60,000 nt of DNA from Strigamia acuminata (GCA_949358305.1 OX442318.1:10524517-10584516), one strand, 5' to 3'. Shown: positions 25,341 through 36,040, numbered from the stretch's first letter. Notes: generated from the sequence alone by a model not told the origin. Made by a program: numbers and translations.

Positions 25341-25840
25341 AATTTCTAACCTCCACTCGCGGATCCCTCGAACCAACACCGAGAGAGAAGGTCAGCGGTC
25401 ACCTAAAATGGCGGACAGCGAATGACCACCATCACACACAAAAACACACCCGTTTCGTTTTCCCTCCCTAAAATACACCTGTCTAAAAAGCCGATAAAAG
25501 AAACCGGAAATTTTTAAGGGGGGGTGATTAAAGGTAAAATACTAGCTGTCGTGGACCACCCGAAAGCGTTCTGATTTGCGTTTAATGGTCAGTTTGCCAC
25601 GATGGAAGAATTGAAAATGACAAACTGTGACGAGCAAGTGACCATCTGTTGATGATATTTACCCCCAATTCCTTGTTCTTAGGACGGAAATGTCTAACAA
25701 GGTGATGAGACGCAGCGGGTGATTTGCACCTGAGCGTTCCATGACACACCTGGTGAAGGAAACGCCCGCGTTGCACGCAAGACGCGCGAAACGAGGGCTC
25801 GAGCGCGGTGAAAAAGTCGTTTTTCTCAAAGATGGGGGCT
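25341..25840. promoter_or_regulatory. CpG-rich candidate internal promoter or enhancer
   Basis: Contains AAAATGGCGGACAG near 25406 (YY1-like ATGGCGG) and several CpG-dense patches, including CGCAAGACGCGCGAAACGAG near 25778. An A+C-rich tract precedes it and a G+T-rich tract follows, the same arrangement as around exon 1 and exon 3. No splice-compatible coding exon was found. Confidence 0.35.
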
Positions 25841-27060
25841 CGGTTTTTATTTACTTTTATTTTTTTTTTCAGGTTGTAAATTTGGGCGAGTTTTAGAGGG
25901 GTGGGGGATGGGGGAATTAAGGGCAGTTAAAATTCCCCGCACGATGTTAAGCCAAATTTTATAGCGGATTCTACACACTTATGATCGGCGTGTAACATCC
26001 GTGCGAATAAGTGAAGTTGGGTTTGTTATTAAGGAAGAATTTTTCAAATGGGGGTTGATAAGCATCAAAATGGGGGTAGATAGAGTTCAGAGATAGATGT
26101 ATATTTAAAAAAAAAAATTTTTTTATGGGGGTTGGAATTTTGATTTTTTTGGGGTATTTTTGAGGTTTGTTTTTGGGGAATTTGATGTTGGGGGTAGAAT
26201 TTGTGAGAGTGGGGGTAGGGGTTGTTGGTGTGTGAATAGTTTTTGGGTGGGAATGGGTTTTTGGGGGTTTAAAGTTGAGGGGTTTTGGTGGAAAATGTCG
26301 TGTTGGAACGTGTTGGGGTTGGGTTTTGTGGAAGTGGGGGTAAGGGTTGTTTGGTGTTAATTTTTGTTGTGTTTTTAATTGGAGTTTTGCATGTTTGGTC
26401 GATTATGTTTGGGTTTTGATGGGTCTAATTAGGGTTTGTGATTGGGAATAATGAGGGGTTTGAGGTGGGGGTTTTGGTGTGAGGGTAAATGGCCTATTTT
26501 GGGAAAGGTGGGGGTTGATTTTTGAAAGGAAAAACATGGGTTTCAAAGAAGAGGTGTAGTTAAAGATGGCGAGAACAAAGGAGAATTATTTCTGTTTCTT
26601 TTAAATTTAGAGGAATGTTGATGGCTTATATAAATGTAGGGGATAAATAAATGGGGGTTGTTAATAAATGGGGTTAAGTGTACATAATTGTTGAAATAAT
26701 AGAGGCAAAAATATGTTTAGAGTTCTGTAATTGAACATTTTTGTCTTTCTTTTATATTTTGGCGTCCAAAAGTGGGGGTAAAGAATCTAAAGATACAAAA
26801 AAGGGGGATAAATGTTTTAGAGGAATTCTGGGGGTTAAGAACAAAATTATTGATGCTATTTGGTAGAAATGGGGATGTGTGGGGTTTTTTTTATACAAAA
26901 ATAGGGGTAAATATTTCTTTTGGGGGTTAAAAGGAAAATTGTGAAAAATTGTGAGAATTTGATTTCCGGAAGTGTAAGGAATGGGTATTGTAAAATTGTG
27001 GGGGTTAGTGGGGGTTAATTTTCGTTTGGTTGGCGTTTTAAAAAAAAGTAGGGGTTAAAA
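25841..27060 (+). repeat. Second GGGGGTAAA/G+T-rich block
   Basis: Repeated GGGGGTTAA, TGGGGGTAAAG and GGGGTAAAT words (for example near 26060, 26335, 26773, 27000) lie within a strongly G+T-rich + strand. No exon is supported. Confidence 0.65.
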
Positions 27061-27515
27061 TGTGACACGCCGGGTTTTAATTTGCCGAGAGATTTAGTGT
27101 TTGTTTGCACTGCGTCCTGGAATGAATGGTGTAAAAGGTTAAAGCGAAAATGAAAAGCAAGAAAATGAGAACTGTGTGTATGGGTAAACATAAACAAGGG
27201 TTTTATATATGGTTGCTATGTTTTCACTCTTGTTTACCCTACAGCGCTGGTAACATTATATTACTGCACATCGAGAGGGAAGAAAACGAGTGCAAGTCAA
27301 AGCCCAAACATCGCTTTATGATTGAAAAACAAACAGCAAATAAAAATCCACCAGAAATATATTATTATATTTAATTTAAAAAAAAAATTTATATTTTTAT
27401 ATTTATATTTTTATATGAAACAAAAATATATTTTTTTTAAAAAATAAAATTTATTATAAAATAGAAATTTAAAAAAAAAATGGTGGACATTGGGTGGGTG
27501 GGGGGACTAGGCGGT
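27061..27515. other. Intron 2 AT-rich filler
   Basis: No exon is seen. It ends in poly-A and T/A runs leading into a 25-base A run. Confidence 0.45.
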
Positions 27516-27540
27516 AAAAAAAAAAAAAAAAAAAAAAAAA
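27516..27540. repeat. A25 homopolymer
   Basis: An uninterrupted run of 25 A on the + strand directly abuts the GC-rich segment beginning CTTGCCTG at 27541. Confidence 0.95.
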
Positions 27541-27676
27541 CTTGCCTGTATTGGTCCTCGCGACTTGCATTAGGCTTAAGTCGACACCCAGAACGCGCAT
27601 AACACCGTTCGTGGCCCCACACAGCATCCGCATCAATCGGCAGAAGCAGAGGAATCGGAGAAGTGGAAAGGCGCCC
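27541..27676. other. GC-rich segment with splice-like borders on both strands
   Basis: On the + strand the segment ends TCACAG/GTAAAT, a plausible donor. On the minus strand it runs from TGTGATTAG/ATGCCGGG to ATACAG/GCAAGT, where GCAAGT is the consensus of rare GC-AG donors. The minus frame would give a hydrophobic leader-like peptide starting MPGAFPLLRFLCFC. Neither reading joins the four-exon gene convincingly, because the + frames contain a stop shortly before the donor. It may be an untranslated exon or no exon at all. Confidence 0.25.
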
Positions 27677-28289
27677 GGCATCTAATCACAGGTAAATAAA
27701 AAAAAAGTGTTGCCTACTCCCGTGTTTTTCCCGTCCGATCGGCGGCGAGAAGTCGACCCGACTGCGGCCGGCGTGCGCGCAGCTCCACCGACCTCCGTTC
27801 CGTCTCCATCGGCTGTTGTTTCCTTTCTCTTGTCAACACTCATTTGCGGAGCCCCATTTGCATAGCCGCTTCCACCACACCCATCAGTGGTCAACGTCAC
27901 TCTCGCACGACCCCCCGACAACCTTTTTTCCCCCGCCCGACACCCAGCCTCGCCCGCACAAACCCCCAAGTTTGAAAAACACTTTTTAAAAATTTAGGCC
28001 TAAAGTGGACACCTTGCCATGGTAATGCTGGAGACCATTACGCCAGCCATATACCATTCATAGCGCCTCGTTTTCGGCCTGTCAAACCAAACTTTTTTCG
28101 TTTCGCCGCCCGATTTTCGTCCGACCGACCTGGGGGATGGGGTTTCGGCCATTTTTTCTCGATTTTGGGCGCGATTTGTGGGGGGAAATGAGAGATTTAG
28201 GGTTAGGTTTGTCAAGACGCGTGCCAGGTTGGCCTCTGCTCCGTGCAGCTACTTGACTGGCCTCCATCTTTGCTCGGCTTTTTTTTTTC
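27677..28289. promoter_or_regulatory. CpG-rich candidate promoter with an X-box-like site
   Basis: The segment is dense in CpG (GTCCGATCGGCGGCGAGAAG near 27735, CGCCGCCCGATTTTCGTCCG near 28103). Positions 28013-28026 read CTTGCCATGGTAAT, a 12-of-14 match to the RFX X-box GTTGCCATGGTAAC. It is followed by a G+T-rich tract on the + strand. A 95-codon open frame on the minus strand (27682-27969) is Gly/Arg/Ala-rich and probably reflects composition. Confidence 0.35.
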
Positions 28290-29030
28290 TTTCTTTCTTT
28301 TTTGGATTTTTTTTGTGTTTGGGGCTGTGGGGTGCCTTTTTGGGCTTTGAACTTGTCTTATTATTTTATCACCTTTGAGGGGGGTGGGTAAAAGTTGTTT
28401 GGGAAATCAGGTTTTATTTTTTTTTTATCTTTCTTCGTTTTACCCCACCTGTGCCGCGGCTCCTGCGAGCTGAGGGTGGGCTTGTTATTTGCGCGGTGGC
28501 ACACGCCATTTTTTTTTTTTGCACACCTGATGTGGTGATGATGATTGAGTGGAACGTAAGGATTGTTTTGCATGGTGGTGGGGTTTTGGGGGTTTGGGGA
28601 GAGATTTTTGGAGGGTTTTAGGATGGAAAATGGGAGATTTTGTGGTGGTTGTTGGATTTTTTGGTGAATGATTTTGGGTTGGATAATTTGAAATTTTGGG
28701 GGTTTTGTGAGATTTTTTGATGGATTTGGGTGTGTTTTGTTGGATTTGCGATGATTTTGCGTATTTTTTGTTGCATTTTTGATGATTTTTGATGATTTTT
28801 GGGTATTTTTTGGTCATATTTGTTGAACTTTTGATGATTTTTCAATTTTTTGTTGGGTTTTTGAGGATTTTTCAATTTTTTGTTGGATTTTTGATGATTT
28901 TTTAATTTTTTGTTGGATTTTTGATAATTTTTGGTTTTTTTTTTGTCAAAACGAGGTTTTTACGATTAAATTTTGGTTGAAAATATGAAATTTGTGAAAT
29001 TTGTGAAATTTTGTCATCATTTTCATGATC
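28290..29030 (+). other. G+T-rich tract with TTTTTGATGATTTTT repeats
   Basis: The + strand is almost only G and T for more than 600 bases. From about 28730 it becomes a loose repeat of TTTTTTGTTGGATTTTTGATGA. It lies immediately downstream of the CpG-rich block at 27.7-28.3 kb. Confidence 0.7.
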
Positions 29031-30001
29031 TTTGTTGAATTTTAAATGATTCTGGCAATTTTATTGTGTAAATTAGGTTTAAAATGTTTATATTCTGGTT
29101 TTTAATGTGGGATTTTGTGCAATTTCGTCCAATTTGTGACAAATCTTCAGAAATAAAGTGAATTTTTGAATGATTCGTGTGTTTAAATCCGTTATTCCGC
29201 AATAATAGTGCATTAATGGGTGACTTAAACGGTTTAAAATGATTAAGAGTTTCAGCCACTAAACACAGACATATATAAATACGAAAACGTGTGAAATTAA
29301 TGGGATTTTTGATAAAGTGATTATTTTTAATGGTAAAAAGATGGGATATTGATTAAAGCAGGTGTTTAGTGGGAAATAAATAGGTTTCTTTTCGGATGTG
29401 AATGAGTTTTGTGCGTGACGTATCAATGTCACAATCACAAGAATATCCAACACGTCAAGCCGTAGCAAAGCAAGGAATAAAGAATGACCTCTGTCGATAA
29501 CAAGTGTGAATGTTTATAAATAAATGATGCGATTGATTTAATTCGGCATTAAAATAAATTGCTTCATAACTGTTAATACCCTGATTGAAAGAAAATGAAA
29601 AATGACTTTTAATGTTTCATTTTTTCTCATTTCATTTTTGCTTCTCTTTCCTTCCCCCCCCCCTCTTCCCCCCCGTGTTCGAGAGAGAAGCGAAACGTTA
29701 ATGGAATAGAAGATGCTTCTTTTCAATTTAGTTTTTACTTTTTAAATTTTTCTCGTTCTATTTATTTTATTTTATTTTTTCAGCGCTCAAAATTGGATTT
29801 TTTTTTTTTTACAATTTTTATTTTTATTATTATTACACGTGTTAAATATTTATTGAATGATTATGATAATTAATATTAAATGAATTTTTTTAGATTAAAA
29901 TCGTGTTTTTTTATTTTAATTTTTAATGAAATGGAAAATAAAAATAAAAATTCTATAAATTGGAATTTTTTAATAATTTTAATCATATAGTTCAGAAATA
30001 T
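29031..30001. other. Intron 2 AT-rich stretch
   Basis: No exon or RNA gene is seen. A C-rich patch (29650-29675) stands alone. Confidence 0.45.
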
Positions 30002-30123
30002 AAAATAACAATTTTAGTTTAAGTGTATTTTAAGTTTAAACATGGGTTTATACAGGAAATGATGTCATTTTTGGTTTAAAATTGAAGTAAAACACAAAAT
30101 ATTTTAGTTTTTGAATGCAGCTA
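30002..30123 (+). repeat. Dispersed repeat of about 122 bp, copy 2
   Basis: Same element as 15939-16061. It shares TTTTAGTTTAAGTGTATTTT, AACATGGGTTTA, GGAAATGATGTCATTTTTGG and TTTTTGAATGCAGCTA. It lies 229 bases before copy 3. Confidence 0.85.
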
Positions 30124-30352
30124 GCAAAAATGATACGCATTTGAAATAGGAGTTTAAATATTTTACAATATATTGCTAGGCGCTTAACACATTCCAAAAT
30201 CTATATTCAGCATTTTGCGGAATTAATTATATTATTTGTTCGTTTATATTATACAAATAATAGCATTGGGAACGCATTTCATAATACAAACTCTCTAACC
30301 AAGTTTCATCAAAATCCGAGCGACGGATTTCGAGATACGGACATTTTGAAAA
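30124..30352. repeat. Spacer between repeat copies with degenerate element
   Basis: Contains AACGCATTTCATAATACAAA (near 30272) and CAAGTTTCATCAAAATCCGA (near 30300). GCATTTCATAATA also occurs at 17007 and, at 59510, with one further base difference after the shared core. This suggests that the two copies of the 122-bp repeat flank, or belong to, a longer old element. Confidence 0.45.
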
Positions 30353-30473
30353 AAAATAAAATTTTTAGTTTAAGTGTATTTTAAGTTTTAACATGGATTT
30401 AAACAGGAAATGATGTCATTTTTGTTTTAAAATTGAAGTAAAACACAAAATGTTTTAGTTTTTGAATGCATCT
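30353..30473 (+). repeat. Dispersed repeat of about 122 bp, copy 3
   Basis: The third copy differs by a few substitutions (AACATGGATTTAAACAGG, AAAATGTTTTAG) and ends GAATGCATCTAC rather than GCAGCTA. It is in the same orientation as the other two. Confidence 0.85.
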
Positions 30474-31370
30474 ACTTCGTGCATTTTGTACGTCAAAGTT
30501 GGCGTACTGCGAAAACCGTTTGTACATTTTACAAAATGTAATTATAATTTGCAAACCAATAGCACACAACATCTACATAGATATATCTATACAATTTCGA
30601 TGTATTTGTGAACCGTGCGGGAAAATAAAAATCCAAAAAAATTAAAAGAAATTATGTTAGGCCTAAAACATGCGAGGGATATTTGTGTTTATTTATTGTG
30701 GGCTAAAGCGAGGTGTATTATTTACCTGTAGTTGATGAATATTTATTGGTATTAGGGAATGTGTGTGTAATTGATATGAGTTTGTTCTCTCTTTTTTTGC
30801 TCTTTCTTATTCTTTTGATGGCAATTCAGTTGGGCTAGATGTGATTATGTGAGTGAGGGTGGTTTTTTTTCCTTCCTCATCACTTTATGAAAACCTTCTT
30901 GGGCTGGCAAAGAGACAAGCTTTTGGAGCACCATTAAATTTGTCGGTAATCGGAGGACCATCTAACACGGCAGGCTCCCAATTACAGACGTGTCGTGTGA
31001 CTGGAATTTCATCCATAATTATGTCACAAGTCTAAATGAAAAGCTAAAATGTCTCCATTACTCTTTTTTACTACACCCTGGTGAAAGATCGAAAAGGATT
31101 TTTTTTAGGGGGGGGGGGGGGGGGGTTGGGGGGTGATTTTTCGCTTTTTTTTTTTTAAATTGGAAATAATTTGGAATTGAAGGTTGGAAGGATTGATTGA
31201 TTGTTGTGTGGAATTTTGAACGGTGTGTTGAAATTAATGAATTTGAGTGTGAATGATGTTAGTTTTGGTGGTTGAATTGGAATTGGAATTGAATTTGTGG
31301 ATTTTTTGGTTAATTGAAATTGAATGCAAAAATTTGAGAATTGGATCTAAGAATTCAACAGTTGGATGCA
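30474..31370. other. Intron 2 sequence with a G18 run
   Basis: No exon is supported. Positions 30519-30564 resemble 11055-11100 (ACATTTTACAAAATGTA, TTTGCAAACCAATAGCA). A run of 18 G at 31108-31125, followed by TTGGGGGG, could form a quadruplex on the + strand. Confidence 0.5.
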
Positions 31371-32045
31371 AAAATTTTGCAATTAGATCTAAAAATTCAA
31401 CAAATGGATTTAAATATTCAACAACCGGTTAAAAGTATTCAATAATTAGATTAAAAAATTCAACAATTTATTCAAAAAAACCATAAATTTCATTCAAAAA
31501 TTAAAAAGTTCATGTAACATTTAACAATTTATTTTTAAAATTGAAAAATTTAATTGAAAAATTCAACAATTTCATTTAAATATTCAAAAATTCATTCAAT
31601 ATTTCATTCAATTATTCAAAAAATTCTTCAAAATTTCATTCAAATATTCAAAAATTTATTCAAAATTTCATTCAAATATTCAAAAATTTATTCAAAATTT
31701 TATTCAAAAATTCATAAATTTTGTTCAAAAATTCATAAATTTTGTTCAAAAATTCATAAATTTTGTTCAAAAATTCATAAATTTTGTTCAAAAATTCATA
31801 AATTTTGTTCAAAAATTCATAAATTTTGTTCAAAAATTCATTCAAATATTCAAAAATTCATTCAAAAATTCATTCAAATATTCAAAAATTCATTCAAAGA
31901 TTCAAAAATTCATTCAAAGATTCAAAAATTCATTCAAAGATTCAAAAATTCATTCAAAGATTCAAAAATTCATTCAAAGATTCAAAAATTCATTCAAAGA
32001 TTCAAAAATTCATTCAAAGATTCAAAAATCTATTCAAAACTCCAA
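31371..32045. repeat. ATTCAAAAATTC minisatellite complex
   Basis: Several related families are stacked. ATTCAACAATTT-like words come first. Six copies of a 21-base unit (AAATTTTGTTCAAAAATTCA plus T) lie at 31711-31840. Seven or more copies of a 20-base unit (ATTCAAAGATTCAAAAATTC) lie at 31885-32035. Because 21 is a multiple of 3, the middle block reads as a KIHKFCS heptapeptide repeat, a by-product rather than a protein. Confidence 0.95.
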
Positions 32046-32310
32046 ACTAAACCTTCAACCAAACCAAACCAAACCCCCCAAAAAACAAAACAAACAATCA
32101 AACACCCTTAAATCCAACCAACCAATCAACATAAACCACATTACTATTCACACCCCACAAAAAAAAAAAAAAAAAAAAAAACCATCTTACATCCACCAAA
32201 ACCCAACTAAACGCCTCCATTAACCAAAAAAAAAAAACCCAAAAAAAACCAACTTCCTATTTTCCAAATCCACCGAAACGAGCTCACTACAAACGGGAAA
32301 CGAAGGGTTA
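32046..32310. other. A+C-rich tract ahead of the exon 3 CpG island
   Basis: The + strand is nearly all A and C (CCAACCAATCAACATAAACC-like words) and includes a run of about 23 A near 32159-32181. No gene is seen. Confidence 0.6.
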
Positions 32311-33052
32311 TCCGCCTCTTAAGATATTTGCCTGGTCGGACTTCGATCGGCCGAGAACGAATAGGGTTGGCTGTTTTACTTGCCCCTTTCTCCAACCAGA
32401 ACGCCGCACCCCACGCAGTGGGTGGATGCATATATTATGCTAACAAACTCAATTTCCATTCCCCAAAAAACCCCCAACACCCCAAACCCCCCAAAACCCC
32501 CCCGAAAAAAAATACACCAACCCCGCGCACCAACCCCGCGCATCCCCCCACACGCATCGCCCCAGCTTCGGCCCACGCTTCGCCCCTCGCCCAGCCGCGC
32601 ACGACGAATAATCAATGCGAGGCGGGCGAGTGTGCCAATCTCGGCATAGAGTGCGCTGCGACTCTGCGCAAGTGCATCTTTCTTTCCATCCCCCTCCCTC
32701 TCTCTCTCTCCCCCTGCGCATGATCAATATTAAGGAGCCGGCCTCCATAATGCACTGACTGACCAATGGCACATTTTAAATCATTGATTAAAAATAATGA
32801 TGAATGAAGCATCGGCACTCGCGCCCGCTCCGGCAATCCCGCTCCTACATTGACCCCTGGCTGGACTCGCCGTCGGTCCTCCTTCTCTCGCTGCCATCTC
32901 GTGAGGGAATATCGAAAAAAAGCGACGGGAAAAACGCGCAAAAAAAAAAAAGAAAAAAAAATCGAAAATCTTTGTAGTCAGCATCCCTCGTGTTAGGGGG
33001 TGAAGACTGAAGATCCATCTTGGTCCCGGTCTGCGAGTTTTATTCGTTGCAG
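32311..33052 (+). promoter_or_regulatory. CpG-rich segment upstream of exon 3
   Basis: A GC- and CpG-rich stretch leads into exon 3. It contains an A+C-rich patch (32450-32540), a (TC)n run near 32697-32711, GACCAATGGC (CCAAT box) at 32760 and several GCGCC/CGCCC words. It could serve as an alternative promoter for a shorter transcript starting at exon 3 (inference). The intron 2 acceptor TTCGTTGCAG/GG lies at its end. Confidence 0.4.
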
Positions 33053-33472
33053 GGCCGAATATCGACATAGAACGTGCAGCACGTAGCGGCTTCACCGTGG
33101 CCGGAGTTCCAATTAACAGCGCTCGTCCGCCGCCCGCCTCTCCGTCCTCCCCATCCTCGGCATCCTCATCCCCACCATCCACCGTCTGCTCACCCCGTGC
33201 CTCTCCCGGCCGTTCATCCCCGGCGCCGGGCGGCTGGGCCCAGCCGCCCATCGCCGCGCCGCTGTGCGCCCGCCTCGCGGACCCGGGCCTGCACCAGCAC
33301 GCCGGATGCCCGGCCACGGCCTCGGCCACGGCGGCGCTGTGCCGGCACCACACCACCGCCACGCAGCAGAGGCTGGCTCAAGCGGCACGTTGGAGCGGTC
33401 ACTTCTACGAGCATCTGGCCCTGTTTGGCCACGCGCTGAGGACGGCCACCATGGTCGAGGCCCGCAAACAAG
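33053..33472 (+). CDS. Coding exon 3 of the unrecognised four-exon gene
   Basis: The 420-base exon encodes residues 75-214. It begins with a split Gly and PNIDIERAARSGFTVAG. It then has a low-complexity Ser/Pro/Ala region (about residues 98-130, e.g. ASPSSPSSASSSPPS). After a Cys/His-containing stretch (LCARLADPGLHQHAGC) it ends with a likely long helix (QQRLAQAARWSGHFYEHLAL). The acceptor TCGTTGCAG and the donor CAAG/GTGAGT are near consensus, both phase 1. G+C is about 68%, far above the window average, so overlapping frames are open too. This frame is preferred because it alone joins exons 2 and 4. The linker-plus-helix layout suggests a regulatory or scaffold protein, but no family was recognised. 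Confidence 0.68.
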
Positions 33473-34440
33473 GTGAGTGAGAGTCGAATACTCAGCTGAA
33501 TGACGCGCATCTGCATGTGCACGCGGGGCTTTTTTTTGCTTTTCTTTTCTTCGCTGACCCCTCGCTGGCCCCCGGTTTTGTGCTGACCCCCCCAGAGGGG
33601 GGTCGGTGGACTTGGTGTTTGTGTGTGTGATGTTTGAAGATGGGGTCGTTAAAAGAGGACCAATCGCGAGAGAGACAATGTAGAAAGGTGTGGTGGTGGG
33701 TGGTTGTGGTGGGGCTGTGATGATCAGGTGTAATTGTGCTGCTCTTGAGCCCGGGCATTAATTATGGGTCGGGGAAGAAAGGAGATAAGTGGTCCGAAGA
33801 AGAGGTTGTGCTTGGCGGGAGCGGTGGGGATGGGGTTGGGAGGTGGGCTTTGGATGTTTGGGGTTTTGGGCGTACTGGTTTTGTTAATTGGGGATTTTTT
33901 TGGGGGGTTTTGGGTTTTTTTTTTTTTTTTTTTTTTTTGGGGAGGTTTTTTGGTACTGGTTTTTGCAGTGGTGGTTTTGTGGGTTTTTGGTTTTGGTACT
34001 GGTTTTGGAGGTTTTGGACTGGATTATGAGGTTTTTGGCTTGGTTTTGGGGTTTTTGAACTGGTTTTTAGGTTTTTGAACTGGTTTTTAGGTTTTTATAT
34101 AGGCTTTTAAGATTTTATACTAGTTTTTATGATTTTTTTGTAGTGGTTTTTAGGATTTTTTTGTAGTGGTTTTTAGGATTTTTTACTGGGTTTTAGGATT
34201 TTGTACTGGTTTTTAGGGTGTTATACTGTTTTTTGGTTTTTATACTGGTTTTTAGGATTTTGTACTGGTTTTTAGGGTTTTATACTGGGTTTTGGATTTT
34301 ATACTGGTTTTTAGAATTTTATACTGGTTTTTAGGATTTTGTACTGGTTTTTAGGGATTTATACTGGTTTTTTTTTTGGATTTTATACTGGTTTCTAACA
34401 TTTTGTACTGGTTTTGGTAATTGTTTTTAAGATATTTTAA
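33473..34440 (+). repeat. G+T-rich intron 3 start with a TACTGGTTTTTAGG minisatellite
   Basis: Right after the exon 3 donor, the + strand becomes G+T-rich. From 34010 to 34430 it is a tandem repeat of about 20-22 bases, TTTTATACTGGTTTTTAGGA, with some 18 units. A run of 22 T lies near 33917-33938. Confidence 0.85.
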
Positions 34441-35394
34441 CTTGTCTTTTGTTTAAGATAACACTACTGGTTGTTTACTGGTTTTAGTTTTAAAAAATGT
34501 AAAATTAATCAATGTTTTATTAAAATCAACTTTTTATATTCCAAAAAACTTTAATTTGCACAAGCAAGACCCGATTTTCTGACATGGATGATCAGTAGCA
34601 GAAGGGTGGCAACTAATTTCTGTCACGTTTCAAGTCATTACTCATAAATAACGAGGCACCTTGATACAGCAAAGTGAGTGATAATGTAAAAAAAAAATAT
34701 ATATATATATATATTTTGTGTTGAAAGGGTTGAAAGAGTGGGGGTGATAAAATGGGGACATGTTTGGGATCAGAAAAGTTTGTGTTGGGGTTATAAGGTG
34801 TGTATAAACATAAATAAGGTACGTGTTTTGGAGGTATGGGATTGAATGAGCTTGTGTGTAAGCTCATCAGTGTGCTTGGGCACATTGGGCCAACAAGATT
34901 TTTTGGGGGGGCGGAAGGGGATCAAGTCATTTATCGAAGGGCTGCTCGCATCCACTGTATGATTCTCTAGGTGTTTGGTATTGCGTGACAAATCACCCAA
35001 GTCGAGACTTGCTTCATACTTTTTACACCCAGGTGAAAGTGTTTGGGAGGTATTGGTAGGGAACAGTGGTGACTTAATCTGGGGCCTATGTGTCCCATTG
35101 GTATTGGACTTGTTACGCGCAGCGCCAAATTGGGAATATGTGAGTAGTTAAAGTTGGGATTAAGATTTATTCCAAGAGGGGGTTTGTGTTTGGTATATAC
35201 CGGTGTGTTATGTTGGGGTTGAAATATTCAGAAATATTTGTTTTTGGTGTGATATTGTTGCAGTGCTGGGGTAAAGATTTAGTTAGATAAAAGAATGAAA
35301 GTTTATGGCATTAATTTTAATTCAATTAGTTCAAAAATTCAGATTAAATGGATTCAAATCTGAGCAATTCAAATTCAAGCTCTTCAGTCTCAAT
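34441..35394. other. Intron 3 unique sequence
   Basis: No exon is supported. A (TA)n run lies near 34697-34714. Confidence 0.45.
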
Positions 35395-36040
35395 TCAAAT
35401 TTAATAATGCAAATTCCAACAAATTCAAATTGAACGATTCAAATTGAACAATTCAAATCCCTACAATTCAAATCCCTACAATTCAAATCCCAACAATTAA
35501 ATCCCTACAAATCAAATCCCAACAAATCAAATTCAAACCATTCAAATCCCAATAATTAAATCCCAACAATTCAAATCCCTACAATTCAAATCCCTACAAT
35601 TCAAATCCCTACAATTCAAATCCCTACAATTCAAATCCCTACAATTCAAATCCCTACAATTCAAATCCCTACAATTCAAATCCCTACAATTCAAATCCCT
35701 ACAATTCAAATCCCTACAATTCAAATCCCTACAATTCAAATCCCTACAATTCAAATCCCTACAATTCAAATCCCTACAGTTCAAATCTCTACAATTCAAA
35801 TCCTAACAATTCAAATTCCAACAATTCAAATCCCACAATTCAAATCCAAACAATTCAAATCCCAACAATTCAAATCCCAACAAATCAAATCCCAACAATT
35901 CAACCCTCAACAATTCAAATCCTCAACAATTCAAATCCCAACAATTCAAATCCCAACAATTCAAATCCCAACAATTCAAATCCCAACAATTCAAATTCAA
36001 TTAACTCAAATTTTAACAATTCAAATCCAGAACTTCAAAC
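35395..36040. repeat. 15-bp satellite (ACAATTCAAATCCCT)
   Basis: At least 15 perfect or near-perfect units lie at 35566-35785. Variants with CCAACAATTCAAAT flank both sides. A 15-base period leaves the minus-strand frame open as an NCRDL pentapeptide repeat with no sign of a gene around it. Confidence 0.96.

Noticed and set aside
31554-32111. 185-codon open frame rich in Lys, Ile and Phe
   Set aside because: It is a translation of the ATTCAAAAATTC minisatellite.
32781-33522. Long minus-strand and alternative + frames across exon 3
   Set aside because: High G+C removes stops in all frames here; only the chosen + frame connects exons 2 and 4.
35542-35799. Pentapeptide-repeat-like protein on the minus strand (NCRDL units)
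   Set aside because: It resembles a pentapeptide-repeat protein only because the satellite unit is 15 bases; there is no non-repeat coding sequence or start context.
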